A stretch of 64,000 nucleotides of DNA from CAYJCL01 sp964370475 (GTDB lineage: Bacteria; Bacillota_I; Bacilli_A; RF39; UBA660), in the NCBI GenBank assembly GCA_964370475.1, contig CAYJJI010000001.1, positions 62,001-126,000 of the forward strand. The letters run 5' to 3'. Both the position numbers and the translations under genes were made by a program. The notes under the pieces are model-generated. The model was not told the DNA's origin. It did no database searches and saw only the letters and a list, made by a program, of their open reading frames with translations. Below are positions 34,743 to 41,475 of this stretch, in pieces. Every line of letters starts with the position of its first letter. Within the stretch, counting starts at the first letter, position 1.

Positions 34743-36010
34743 TTAAAAATAAACATATAATCTAAAATTTGAACTTCGTCTCCAGCTTGCGCTCCAACTC
34801 TTTCTAGCTCAGTTTCTACACCCATACCTCTTAACTTACGAGCAAATCTCATAACAGAAGCATCTTCAGTAAATTTAGTCATTCTAAATAACTTCTCAAT
34901 TTCCTTACCTTCAATAACCCAAACACCATTATCATTTTTAATAGTATAAGGTTTTTCATTTTTAAATTTAAATATAACATGAGATTCAAACGAAGACTCA
35001 TCATATACATCTTCTAAAATAGTTTTATCAAGTAAATCAGCTAAAGAAGTTAAACAATCATGGAATCCTTCATCAGTCAAAGCTGATATAGGAAACACCG
35101 CCAAATCAGGATAAGCTAATTTAAATTTTTCTAAATTATCATAAGCTCCCTCAATATCCATTTTATTTGCAATAACAATAGCAGGCTTTCTACTAAGTTT
35201 ATCATCGTATTTATCTATTTCTTCTTTAATAACCTTATAATCTTCAATAGGATCTCTACCTTCAAAAGCTCCCATATCAATAACATGAGCAAGAATTCTA
35301 GTACGCATTGCATGTTTTAAAAATTTATGACCAAGACCTATACCTTCTGATGCTCCCTCAATTAAACCAGGCAAATCAGCCATTACAAACGATCTTTGAT
35401 CACCAAGTGTAACCAAACCTAAATTAGGATTTAACGTAGTAAAATGATAAGCTCCTATTTTAGGTTTAGAAGAACTAATAGCACCTAAAATAGTACTTTT
35501 ACCAACACTTGGCATTCCTACTAAACCTACATCAGCAAGTAACATTAATTCACAACGAATCATTCTCTCTTCTCCAGGTTCACCATATTCACTTAACTTA
35601 GGAGCTGGATCAGAATTAGTAGCAAAAGCTCTATTTCCTCTACCTCCACGTCCTCCATTAGCAACAATAACTTCATTATTCTCACCAACTAAATCTGCAA
35701 TAACTAAACCAGTATCCTCATCAATAACAGTAGTTCCTTCAGGAACTTTGATAACAACAGCATCAGCACTTTCACCAGTTCTGTTACTCCCTTTACCATT
35801 AACTCCCTTAGGACCTTTTATAGTTTTCATATATCTAAGATCAATTAATGTTTTAAGACCTTTATCCACACGAAAAATAATGTCTGAACCCTTTCCACCA
35901 GATCCTCCATCAGGACCTCCCATAGGTACACACAATTCTCTTCTAAAAGATGTACAACCATCTCCACCTTTACCAGCAGTAACGCTGATAACAACTTCAT
36001 CTATAAACAT
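34736..36010 (-). CDS. obg: Obg GTPase (ribosome assembly / stress)
   Basis: A 424-residue essential GTPase. The glycine-rich Obg fold covers residues 1-158 (GGKGGDGCTSFRRE, GGSGGKGSDIIF). The G domain has G1 GMPSVGKSTI, G3 ADLPGLIEGASEG and G4 ANKMD. The C-terminal OCT domain ends with ERVGAQAGDEVQILDYMF. Obg binds the 50S subunit late in assembly. It lies downstream of rpmA-prp-rplU as in Bacillus but separated by a zinc-ribbon gene, where Bacillus has spo0B. Confidence 0.96.
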   Translation of the reverse strand: MFIDEVVISVTAGKGGDGCTSFRRELCVPMGGPDGGSGGKGSDIIFRVDKGLKTLIDLRYMKTIKGPKGVNGKGSNRTGESADAVVIKVPEGTTVIDEDTGLVIADLVGENNEVIVANGGRGGRGNRAFATNSDPAPKLSEYGEPGEERMIRCELMLLADVGLVGMPSVGKSTILGAISSSKPKIGAYHFTTLNPNLGLVTLGDQRSFVMADLPGLIEGASEGIGLGHKFLKHAMRTRILAHVIDMGAFEGRDPIEDYKVIKEEIDKYDDKLSRKPAIVIANKMDIEGAYDNLEKFKLAYPDLAVFPISALTDEGFHDCLTSLADLLDKTILEDVYDESSFESHVIFKFKNEKPYTIKNDNGVWVIEGKEIEKLFRMTKFTEDASVMRFARKLRGMGVETELERVGAQAGDEVQILDYMFIFKE

Positions 36011-36036
36011 AATTCATCACCAAAAACATTATAACA

Positions 36037-36062
36037 TAAAAAAATAATTCTTTCGAATTATT
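36037..36062 (-). terminator. Intrinsic terminator of the zinc-ribbon gene
   Basis: Stem AATAATTC / GAATTATT with TTTC loop (36043-36062), followed on the minus strand by Ts; the stop codon at 36058 is in the stem. Confidence 0.75.
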
Positions 36063-36726
36063 TTTCACATTTTAGTTCATCATACCCATCTTCGTAATAA
36101 TCTTCAACATCTCTTACATCATCAAAATCCATATCATCCATATATTCTTCTAATGCTTCACCTTTTAAAGTCATTGTTGAAATAACATTATCTCCACTTT
36201 TTTTGATAGTAATATTAAATCCATCAACATCAGCATCATCAATTTCATCTTCAGCATCGTCTTTTAAATCTTCAATATATTCATCAATATCATCATAATC
36301 AAGATAATCTAACATATCTTCAAAATCTTTATCAGTATGATCCATAATAGTTTTAACTTCTAAATAAGTAACTTCATCATCTCCATTATATTTAGCTTCA
36401 ACAATAGTTTCAGAGTAATCATCTTTACCTTCACAAACCATTTTATTACCACCAAATACAACAAGTAATACAATTATTAATAATAACGCACCACCAGCAC
36501 CTAAAACTAATGTAGTATTCTTTTTATAGAAATCTTTAGCGAATTCTAAACCTTTCTTGCCTTTATTAGCAACATCGTTAACAACTTTGTTAACATCAAT
36601 TTCAGGAGCTGTACCAACTTCTTCAGTTGAAGCTTCTTTAACTGAAGCACCTTTCATTTCAGCTCCACAATCAGCACAGAACTTTGCACTTACATTGTTT
36701 TTTTTGCCACATTTTTCACAAAACAT
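36058..36726 (-). CDS. Zinc-ribbon membrane protein of unknown function
   Basis: A 222-residue protein. Residues 1-25 are a double-CxxC zinc ribbon (FCEKCGKK, FCADCGAEM). One membrane helix follows at about 72-92 (LVLGAGGALLLIIVLLVVF), then a very acidic exposed domain (EDMLDYLDYDDIDEYIEDL) with a Cys near each end. This layout is common for Bacillota envelope proteins of undefined role. It stands between rpmA and obg, with AGAGGT before the ATG and its own terminator. Confidence 0.75.
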   Translation of the reverse strand: MFCEKCGKKNNVSAKFCADCGAEMKGASVKEASTEEVGTAPEIDVNKVVNDVANKGKKGLEFAKDFYKKNTTLVLGAGGALLLIIVLLVVFGGNKMVCEGKDDYSETIVEAKYNGDDEVTYLEVKTIMDHTDKDFEDMLDYLDYDDIDEYIEDLKDDAEDEIDDADVDGFNITIKKSGDNVISTMTLKGEALEEYMDDMDFDDVRDVEDYYEDGYDELKCEK

Positions 36727-36793
36727 AACACATACCTCTCTTCTATATCAATAATATATCAAAAAACTAAAAATATGTCTATAAATTAAAGCC

Positions 36794-36829
36794 ATAAAAA
36801 AAAGTATTTACGCTACTTCGTAAACACTT
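36794..36829 (-). terminator. Intrinsic terminator of the rplU-prp-rpmA operon
   Basis: Stem AAGTGTTTACG / CGTAAATACTT (minus strand, one G-T pair), followed by eight Ts. The hairpin includes the last codons and stop of rpmA. Confidence 0.8.
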
Positions 36830-37095
36830 ACTTTTTTCTTATCGCGACCAAGGCGTTCATATCTAACAACACCTTCTACTTTAGCGAATAAAGTATGATC
36901 TTTTCCTATTCCAACATTTGCACCAGGATTAATCTTAGTTCCTCTTTGACGATAAATAATTGCACCAGCAGTTATTTTTTGTCCATCAGCAACTTTAGCT
37001 CCTAAACGACGTCCTCTAGAGTCACGTCCGTTTTGAGTTGAAGATTGTCCTTTTTTATGAGCAAATAATTGGATATTTAATTTAATAAACATCAT
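36808..37095 (-). CDS. rpmA: 50S ribosomal protein L27, with cleavable N-terminal extension
   Basis: The 95-residue product has the L27 core (AHKKGQSSTQNGRDS, GAIIYRQRGTKINPG, VGIGKDHTLFAKVEG). Its N-terminus near the peptidyl-transfer centre is preceded by MMFIKLNIQLF, the Bacillota extension removed by the protease Prp between Phe and Ala. That protease gene directly precedes it. Two adjacent ATGs are possible starts behind AGAGGAATA; the first is given. Confidence 0.97.
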   Translation of the reverse strand: MMFIKLNIQLFAHKKGQSSTQNGRDSRGRRLGAKVADGQKITAGAIIYRQRGTKINPGANVGIGKDHTLFAKVEGVVRYERLGRDKKKVSVYEVA

Positions 37096-37403
37096 TATTC
37101 CTCTTCTCTAATTTTAATATTTTTAGGATAATCTTTTGACAACTCAGTTAATACATTAACTAAGTTCATCAATATTTTATCATTTAAGTCATCATGCTTT
37201 AAAACTTTAATTAAAACATAACCTTCATTTTCCTGATAATTAACTAATTCATTTAAAGATAATATAAGATTAACACTAGTAAGTACAGCACTAGATACGG
37301 CAGCACAAACTATATCTTTTCCATGCTCATTAAAATTAGCATGTCCTTTAATTTCGATAGAATTAATATAATCATTCTTAGAAGTAATTAATACTTTAAT
37401 CAT
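37095..37403 (-). CDS. prp: Ribosomal-processing cysteine protease Prp (YsxB)
   Basis: A 102-residue cysteine protease. The His and Cys of the dyad appear in IEIKGHANFNEHGKDIVCAAVSSAV (split: GHANFNEHG and DIVCAAVS). Prp removes the N-terminal extension of L27, and the target motif is present in the neighbouring rpmA, so enzyme and substrate match. The order rplU-prp-rpmA is conserved in Bacillota. Its stop overlaps the rpmA start by one base (TAATG). Confidence 0.94.
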   Translation of the reverse strand: MIKVLITSKNDYINSIEIKGHANFNEHGKDIVCAAVSSAVLTSVNLILSLNELVNYQENEGYVLIKVLKHDDLNDKILMNLVNVLTELSKDYPKNIKIREEE

Positions 37404-37404
37404 A

Positions 37405-37707
37405 TTATTTTACTTCTATAGCTTTAACGATTAATTTAGTATATGGTTGACGATGACCTTGAGTTTTACGATATTTCTTTTTAGGTTTGTATTTAAAAAC
37501 AATTATTTTCTTTTGTTTTCCGTGTTTTTCAACATCACAAACAACTTTTGCTCCTTTAACAAATGGAGTTCCAGTTTTACCATCAACATATAACACTTCG
37601 TTAAATACGATTTCACTTCCAGCTTCGTTATCTAATTTTTCAACATAAATAACATCACCATTAGTAACATAATATTGTTTACCGCCTGTTACGAATATAG
37701 CTTTCAT
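37405..37707 (-). CDS. rplU: 50S ribosomal protein L21
   Basis: The 100-residue product matches L21 throughout: AIFVTGGKQYYVTNGDVIYVEKL at the start (Lys-Gln-Tyr conserved), VLYVDGKTGTPFVKGAKV in the middle, and the C-terminal rRNA-binding KPKKKYRKTQGHRQPYT. A strong AAAGGAGG lies before the ATG. First gene of the rplU-prp-rpmA operon, preceded by a structured leader and a consensus promoter. Confidence 0.97.
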   Translation of the reverse strand: MKAIFVTGGKQYYVTNGDVIYVEKLDNEAGSEIVFNEVLYVDGKTGTPFVKGAKVVCDVEKHGKQKKIIVFKYKPKKKYRKTQGHRQPYTKLIVKAIEVK

Positions 37708-37714
37708 TTTATAC

Positions 37715-37806
37715 CTCCTTTATAATTTTTTGAAGACTCGCCTTAAAGGTGACTTACGTACTTAAACCTTTTTAGTGCGGTTTTAAAGAAAAGCCCTTAA
37801 AACATT
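37715..37806 (-). promoter_or_regulatory. Candidate L21 leader RNA
   Basis: The roughly 90-base leader between promoter and rplU holds ACCGCACTAAAAAGGT and GTCACCTTTAAGGCGAGTC (minus strand), with AAAGGT/ACCTTT pairing. Its placement and structure fit the L21 leader found before rplU in Bacillota, presumed autoregulatory. The family match is from memory of that motif. Confidence 0.6.
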
Positions 37807-37810
37807 AAAA

Positions 37811-37839
37811 ATAATACCATATTTAATAGAACATGTCAA
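37811..37839 (-). promoter_or_regulatory. Sigma-A promoter of rplU operon
   Basis: Minus-strand perfect TTGACA (37834-37839), 17-bp spacer, TATTAT (37811-37816). Confidence 0.75.
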
Positions 37840-37918
37840 ATATAACCATAAAAAAAGATGATAAATCAACTTAATAACTCTAGTTTAAGAAGCAATACTA
37901 TCAAGATAACTAAAATAT

Positions 37919-38665
37919 TCACTTATCAAACATATCTTTCAACACCTTCTTCTCACTTAAACATTTATTATTATTTTTAAAATAATAATATTTATCTTTA
38001 GATAATAAGTTTATATTTCTACCACTTAAATAAACAATTTTATTGTATTCTAAGTCATAAATATATCTTTCTAATAAAAATTTGTTATAAGTATACGGAA
38101 ACGATTTAACGATTTCATATAACTTAAAAATTAAAAATAATACGATTATTAAATTATTAATTAATATTTTATTAAATACAGCAATAAATAAACCCAAACT
38201 AATAAGAGAAAAAATAACACTAATTTTAAAAGATAATTTATAACTAAATATCCTCTCCATTAAAAGCCTAAAAATGATACTACCATCTAAAGGCATAATT
38301 GGTAACAAATTAAACCCAATAATTACTTTATTATAAAACGTAACTACATCTTTTAAATCACTAAAAAATAAAGGAATAAAAAAAGAAAAAACAAGCTGAA
38401 ATATTACACCACCCATCGCAATAATTAATTCCTTGTTGATTGAATAATTGATTAATTTAGAGACTTTAGTTATCCCACCAAATGGATACAACTCCACATT
38501 TACAACTTCAACACCAAACAATTTACAAAAAAAGACATGACCTGCCTCATGAATAATCACAATCATTAATATGATTAATGATTGGTAAAAAAAACCAGCT
38601 AAAAGAGAGAACAATAATAAAAAATAAACACTCGAATTTATCTTAAAGATTTTGATAATATTCAA
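37919..38665 (-). CDS. spoIVFB: SpoIVFB-like site-2 (M50) intramembrane metalloprotease
   Basis: A 248-residue polytopic zinc protease: HEAGHVFFCKLFG gives the HExxH site near residue 40 and LLPIMPLDGSIIFRLL the second zinc-ligand motif. In spore formers SpoIVFB cleaves pro-sigma-K and is held inactive by SpoIVFA, encoded immediately upstream with a 23-base overlap. The start is TTG with no clear Shine-Dalgarno, so translation probably depends on spoIVFA. Without other spore genes in view, a sporulation role is not proven. Confidence 0.85.
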   Translation of the reverse strand: MNIIKIFKINSSVYFLLLFSLLAGFFYQSLIILMIVIIHEAGHVFFCKLFGVEVVNVELYPFGGITKVSKLINYSINKELIIAMGGVIFQLVFSFFIPLFFSDLKDVVTFYNKVIIGFNLLPIMPLDGSIIFRLLMERIFSYKLSFKISVIFSLISLGLFIAVFNKILINNLIIVLFLIFKLYEIVKSFPYTYNKFLLERYIYDLEYNKIVYLSGRNINLLSKDKYYYFKNNNKCLSEKKVLKDMFDK

Positions 38666-39233
38666 GGAAATCTAAAAACTTTCCGTCTTTAATTAAAACT
38701 ACTATTAAATTTTCATTTATTGTCTCTCCTATTAAAGAATCACTTTCAACATAATCATACATAGTAATACCTGATACATTAATTCCACAATACCAAATAT
38801 CCACTCCATCTACACCTTGAATAATCAAAGTATTCCCATAATTCTCTTTTTCACCATTATAAACAACTATTCCACTATTCAAAGAAGATACTAAATAATT
38901 AGCACCTACTTCTAAAGAATACCCATCAACATATGATTCAATATTCTTATATACTAGACTTTCATTAAATACTGGTTCAGTGTTAGGAGTAGGAACATTT
39001 AAATCACCAAAATACTTAGTATATAAACTATTTAACTTCCCAAAAGCCAAACTATCACTAAGTACATACTTATTATATAAAATTTCATTACTATCACTAA
39101 AATTCACAAATATTAAACTCCCTAATACAAATATAACACTAATAAGTATTCTCTTAATAAGTCCATTTAAATACTTATATTCCTTTACTACATTTTTATT
39201 TTTAATTCTATTAATTATTTCTTCACGTTTAAT
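38643..39233 (-). CDS. spoIVFA: SpoIVFA-like regulator with degenerate LytM/M23 domain; probable AUU start
   Basis: Conventional starts give only 154 residues from GTG 39107 and cut off the membrane helix. The same frame stays open to 39236 and encodes IKREEIINRIKNKN, then the helix LIKRILISVIFVLGSLIFV, which is the expected SpoIVFA topology. No ATG, GTG or TTG lies in that stretch; ATT at 39233 sits six bases after GGGTGA, giving 196 residues. The C-terminal part (LNSGIVVYNGEKENYGNTL) is an M23-like fold without metal ligands, as in SpoIVFA. It overlaps mreD and spoIVFB. Confidence 0.7.
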   Translation of the reverse strand: MKREEIINRIKNKNVVKEYKYLNGLIKRILISVIFVLGSLIFVNFSDSNEILYNKYVLSDSLAFGKLNSLYTKYFGDLNVPTPNTEPVFNESLVYKNIESYVDGYSLEVGANYLVSSLNSGIVVYNGEKENYGNTLIIQGVDGVDIWYCGINVSGITMYDYVESDSLIGETINENLIVVLIKDGKFLDFLEYYQNL

Positions 39234-39604
39234 ATTTCATCACCCGTTAAAATATATGTATCAAATATATATTTATAACCAAATAATAAAAAACAATTAA
39301 CTAATAACGTATATCCATAATAAATTAAATCCCTACTAGTAAATAAATATACAATCCCAAAATAAAAACTAATAATAAAAAAATTATAAAGATAATAATT
39401 ATTTAATTTAATTACTTTGCTAATAAAATATATAAAACTAAATATAATAACATTAATAAATAAAGTCCCAAGTAATAAGTCAATACAAAAACTAATAATT
39501 AATACATATCTAAAATCATTATTTTTAAAATTAACTAATATTAATGAAGAAGGAATCAAAAACCCTAAATTTAATATTAAATCAAAAATAAATAAGAAAA
39601 TCAT
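39215..39604 (-). CDS. mreD: MreD-like rod-shape protein
   Basis: A 129-residue membrane protein with four or five hydrophobic helices (MIFLFIFDLILNLGFLIPSS, then LLLGYKYIFDTYIL region near the end). Sequence conservation in MreD is low, so the call relies on topology and on direct coupling to mreC (ATGA overlap) before spoIVFA, matching mreC-mreD in Bacilli. It is somewhat shorter than usual (about 160). With MreC it supports lateral wall synthesis; MreB is not encoded here. Confidence 0.72.
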   Translation of the reverse strand: MIFLFIFDLILNLGFLIPSSLILVNFKNNDFRYVLIISFCIDLLLGTLFINVIIFSFIYFISKVIKLNNYYLYNFFIISFYFGIVYLFTSRDLIYYGYTLLVNCFLLFGYKYIFDTYILTGDEILNVKK

Positions 39605-40215
39605 TTTATAACTCCAACATAATTTACATTATATAAACTAACTAAATCAATAGAACAATATCCTTCTTCTACTAAAACTACATTTCCTACCAAAATTCCT
39701 TCTAAAACATCAGTTAAACCTGAAGTATACACTTTATCACCTGCTTGTATCTCAAAATCACTAACAAAATTAGATACTCCTTCATTATTAAATTCTCCAT
39801 AATTATTATTAATACTAACAGACAACTTTAAATCCTTATGACTAATTAATTTAACTATACTACTATTCTGACTAACCTCATCTACAATTCCAAACATTCC
39901 ATAAGCACTAACTACTTCATCACCAACCTCAATCGAATCATTACTACCTATATTTATCTTAACATATTCATTAAAATTATATATTTCTCTCAAAACCACT
40001 TTACCTAATATAACATTTTTATTAACTTCACTTATTTTACTATACTCACCATATTCATTAATAACATTTAAATATTCTTTATTTTTAAGTTCCATTATAT
40101 TATTACTTAATTTATCCTTATCATGTACAAATAAAAAATGAAAAAAATAATTAACTACTAATATCAATAATAAACATCCAATTACATAAATAAACAACTG
40201 ATATTTTTTAGTCAT
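39601..40215 (-). CDS. mreC: MreC rod-shape-determining protein
   Basis: A 204-residue single-pass protein: helix at about 5-27, a short coiled coil, then the MreC beta domains (INIGSNDSIEVGDEVVSAYGMFGIVDEV and IQAGDKVYTSGLTDVLEGILVG, shown split around turns). GDxVV/G-I-V-G patterns are typical of MreC. It is shorter than most (about 280), mainly in the coiled coil. GGTGGTGA selects ATG 40215, sixteen codons inside the open frame. Confidence 0.85.
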   Translation of the reverse strand: MTKKYQLFIYVIGCLLLILVVNYFFHFLFVHDKDKLSNNIMELKNKEYLNVINEYGEYSKISEVNKNVILGKVVLREIYNFNEYVKINIGSNDSIEVGDEVVSAYGMFGIVDEVSQNSSIVKLISHKDLKLSVSINNNYGEFNNEGVSNFVSDFEIQAGDKVYTSGLTDVLEGILVGNVVLVEEGYCSIDLVSLYNVNYVGVIK

Positions 40216-40219
40216 TAAA

Positions 40220-40879
40220 TCACCACCCATTATCATAAAAACTATAATAAGTAGTATAACCAATTATAATATGATCTATAACCTCCAAACCTAAACTATG
40301 AGCTAAAGATCTCATTGACACAGTCACTTCCTTATCTGCTAGAGATGGTTCAACTACCCCACTTGGATGATTATGAACTAATATAATATATAAAGCATTC
40401 TCCTTAATTGCTTCCCTTAATATATCCCTCGGATATATTAAAGAAGAGTTGATTGTTCCTTTAAAAATCATTTGCGTATTAATAATTTCTTTTCTATTAT
40501 TTAAATAAATAGCATGTAATTCTTCTTGAGGTTTAAAAGCAATCTTATCAAAAAAAAGATCATACACATCATTAGCTGATTTAATAACCAAACTCTTTTT
40601 ACGTATTGATCTTCTCCCAAGTTCAAAACAAGCTACTAACTCAATAGCTTTAACTACACCTATTCCCCTATTATTAACAAGTTCACTTATAGAAACTTTA
40701 CTAAGATCAAATAAATCTCCGTATTTATTTAATAATTGATAAGTTAACTCAGATACTCCAACACCTTTAGTACCATTCTTTAAAATAAGAGCTAATAATT
40801 CAGAATCACTAAGAGTACTTACTCCTTTATTTAATACTTTCTCACGAGGTCTCTCATTACTTGGAATATCTCTAATCAA
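40220..40879 (-). CDS. radC: RadC-family JAMM-domain protein
   Basis: A 219-residue protein with an N-terminal helix-hairpin-helix region (SNERPREKVLNKGVSTLSD, GTKGVGVSEL) and a C-terminal JAB/MPN domain with the zinc motif HNHPSGVVEPSLAD. Its biochemical role is unsettled despite the DNA-repair name. It starts with TTG overlapping the upstream stop (TTGA), seven bases after AAGGATG. In Bacilli radC is followed by mreB; here mreC follows directly. Confidence 0.93.
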   Translation of the reverse strand: MIRDIPSNERPREKVLNKGVSTLSDSELLALILKNGTKGVGVSELTYQLLNKYGDLFDLSKVSISELVNNRGIGVVKAIELVACFELGRRSIRKKSLVIKSANDVYDLFFDKIAFKPQEELHAIYLNNRKEIINTQMIFKGTINSSLIYPRDILREAIKENALYIILVHNHPSGVVEPSLADKEVTVSMRSLAHSLGLEVIDHIIIGYTTYYSFYDNGW

Positions 40880-41313
40880 ATAACTACATCCTTATATTCA
40901 CTAAGTATATATCCATTAACTTCAAAAAAATTGATATCTTCACTTATTAATAAATCCTCTTCATATGAAGTTAATACATTTAAAAACATATCATCAACTT
41001 TTATTTTTTTAACATAAAAAGAAATACCATTATCAGCACAAAAAGCTCGATACTCATCAACTAACTCTTCATTATTAAATATAGCTATATAAACTCTATA
41101 CATCTCATCAAATACTACAATACTACCTTCATAAGATCTACTCAAATCAACAGCATTATTATAATCATTAAACACGCCTATTTGAAAAGCATTAACAATA
41201 TTATTATTACTTACAAGTCCATAAGCTTCATTCTTATTACGAAAAAATATAACTACCGAAAAAATTCCTCCAACAACTATTGCTAAAAAAACTATCATTA
41301 AATTCTTTTTCAT
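40876..41313 (-). CDS. SPOR-domain membrane protein, positional SpoIIB counterpart
   Basis: The 145-residue protein has one membrane helix (about 5-24) and a SPOR-like region (FQIGVFNDYNNAVDLSRSY, VVFDEMYRVYIAIFNNEEL), followed by a tail ending ILSEYKDVVI. SPOR domains bind denuded septal peptidoglycan. In B. subtilis SpoIIB, also SPOR-containing, lies just upstream of maf-radC, so this may be its remnant or functional counterpart. GGTGA sets ATG 41313. First gene of the radC-mreCD-spoIVFAB operon; no convincing promoter found. Confidence 0.7.
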   Translation of the reverse strand: MKKNLMIVFLAIVVGGIFSVVIFFRNKNEAYGLVSNNNIVNAFQIGVFNDYNNAVDLSRSYEGSIVVFDEMYRVYIAIFNNEELVDEYRAFCADNGISFYVKKIKVDDMFLNVLTSYEEDLLISEDINFFEVNGYILSEYKDVVI

Positions 41314-41445
41314 ATTATCACCAATTCCATCATAAACTATCAAACATAAAATAAATGTCGATAATTATATATTAATTAAATAAATATAAATTCCTTTAAA
41401 TTTAAAACATATTATAAACAAACAACCAAGAAAAAGCAAATAACA

Positions 41446-41472
41446 TAAAAAAAGACGAATAATCGTCTTTTA
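41446..41472 (-). terminator. Intrinsic terminator of the glycoside hydrolase gene
   Basis: Stem AAAGACGA / TCGTCTTT with ATAA loop (41451-41470), seven Ts on the minus strand. Confidence 0.85.
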
Positions 41473-41475
41473 TAA

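Noticed and set aside
37840..37918. Terminator or small gene after spoIVFB
   Set aside because: Only weak, imperfect pairing near GATGATAAATC and no frame with a ribosome site; evidence insufficient.
41344..41445. Sporulation-sigma promoter before the SPOR-radC-mreC operon
   Set aside because: A TATAAT is present but no -35 or sigma-E/G-like element could be matched with confidence.
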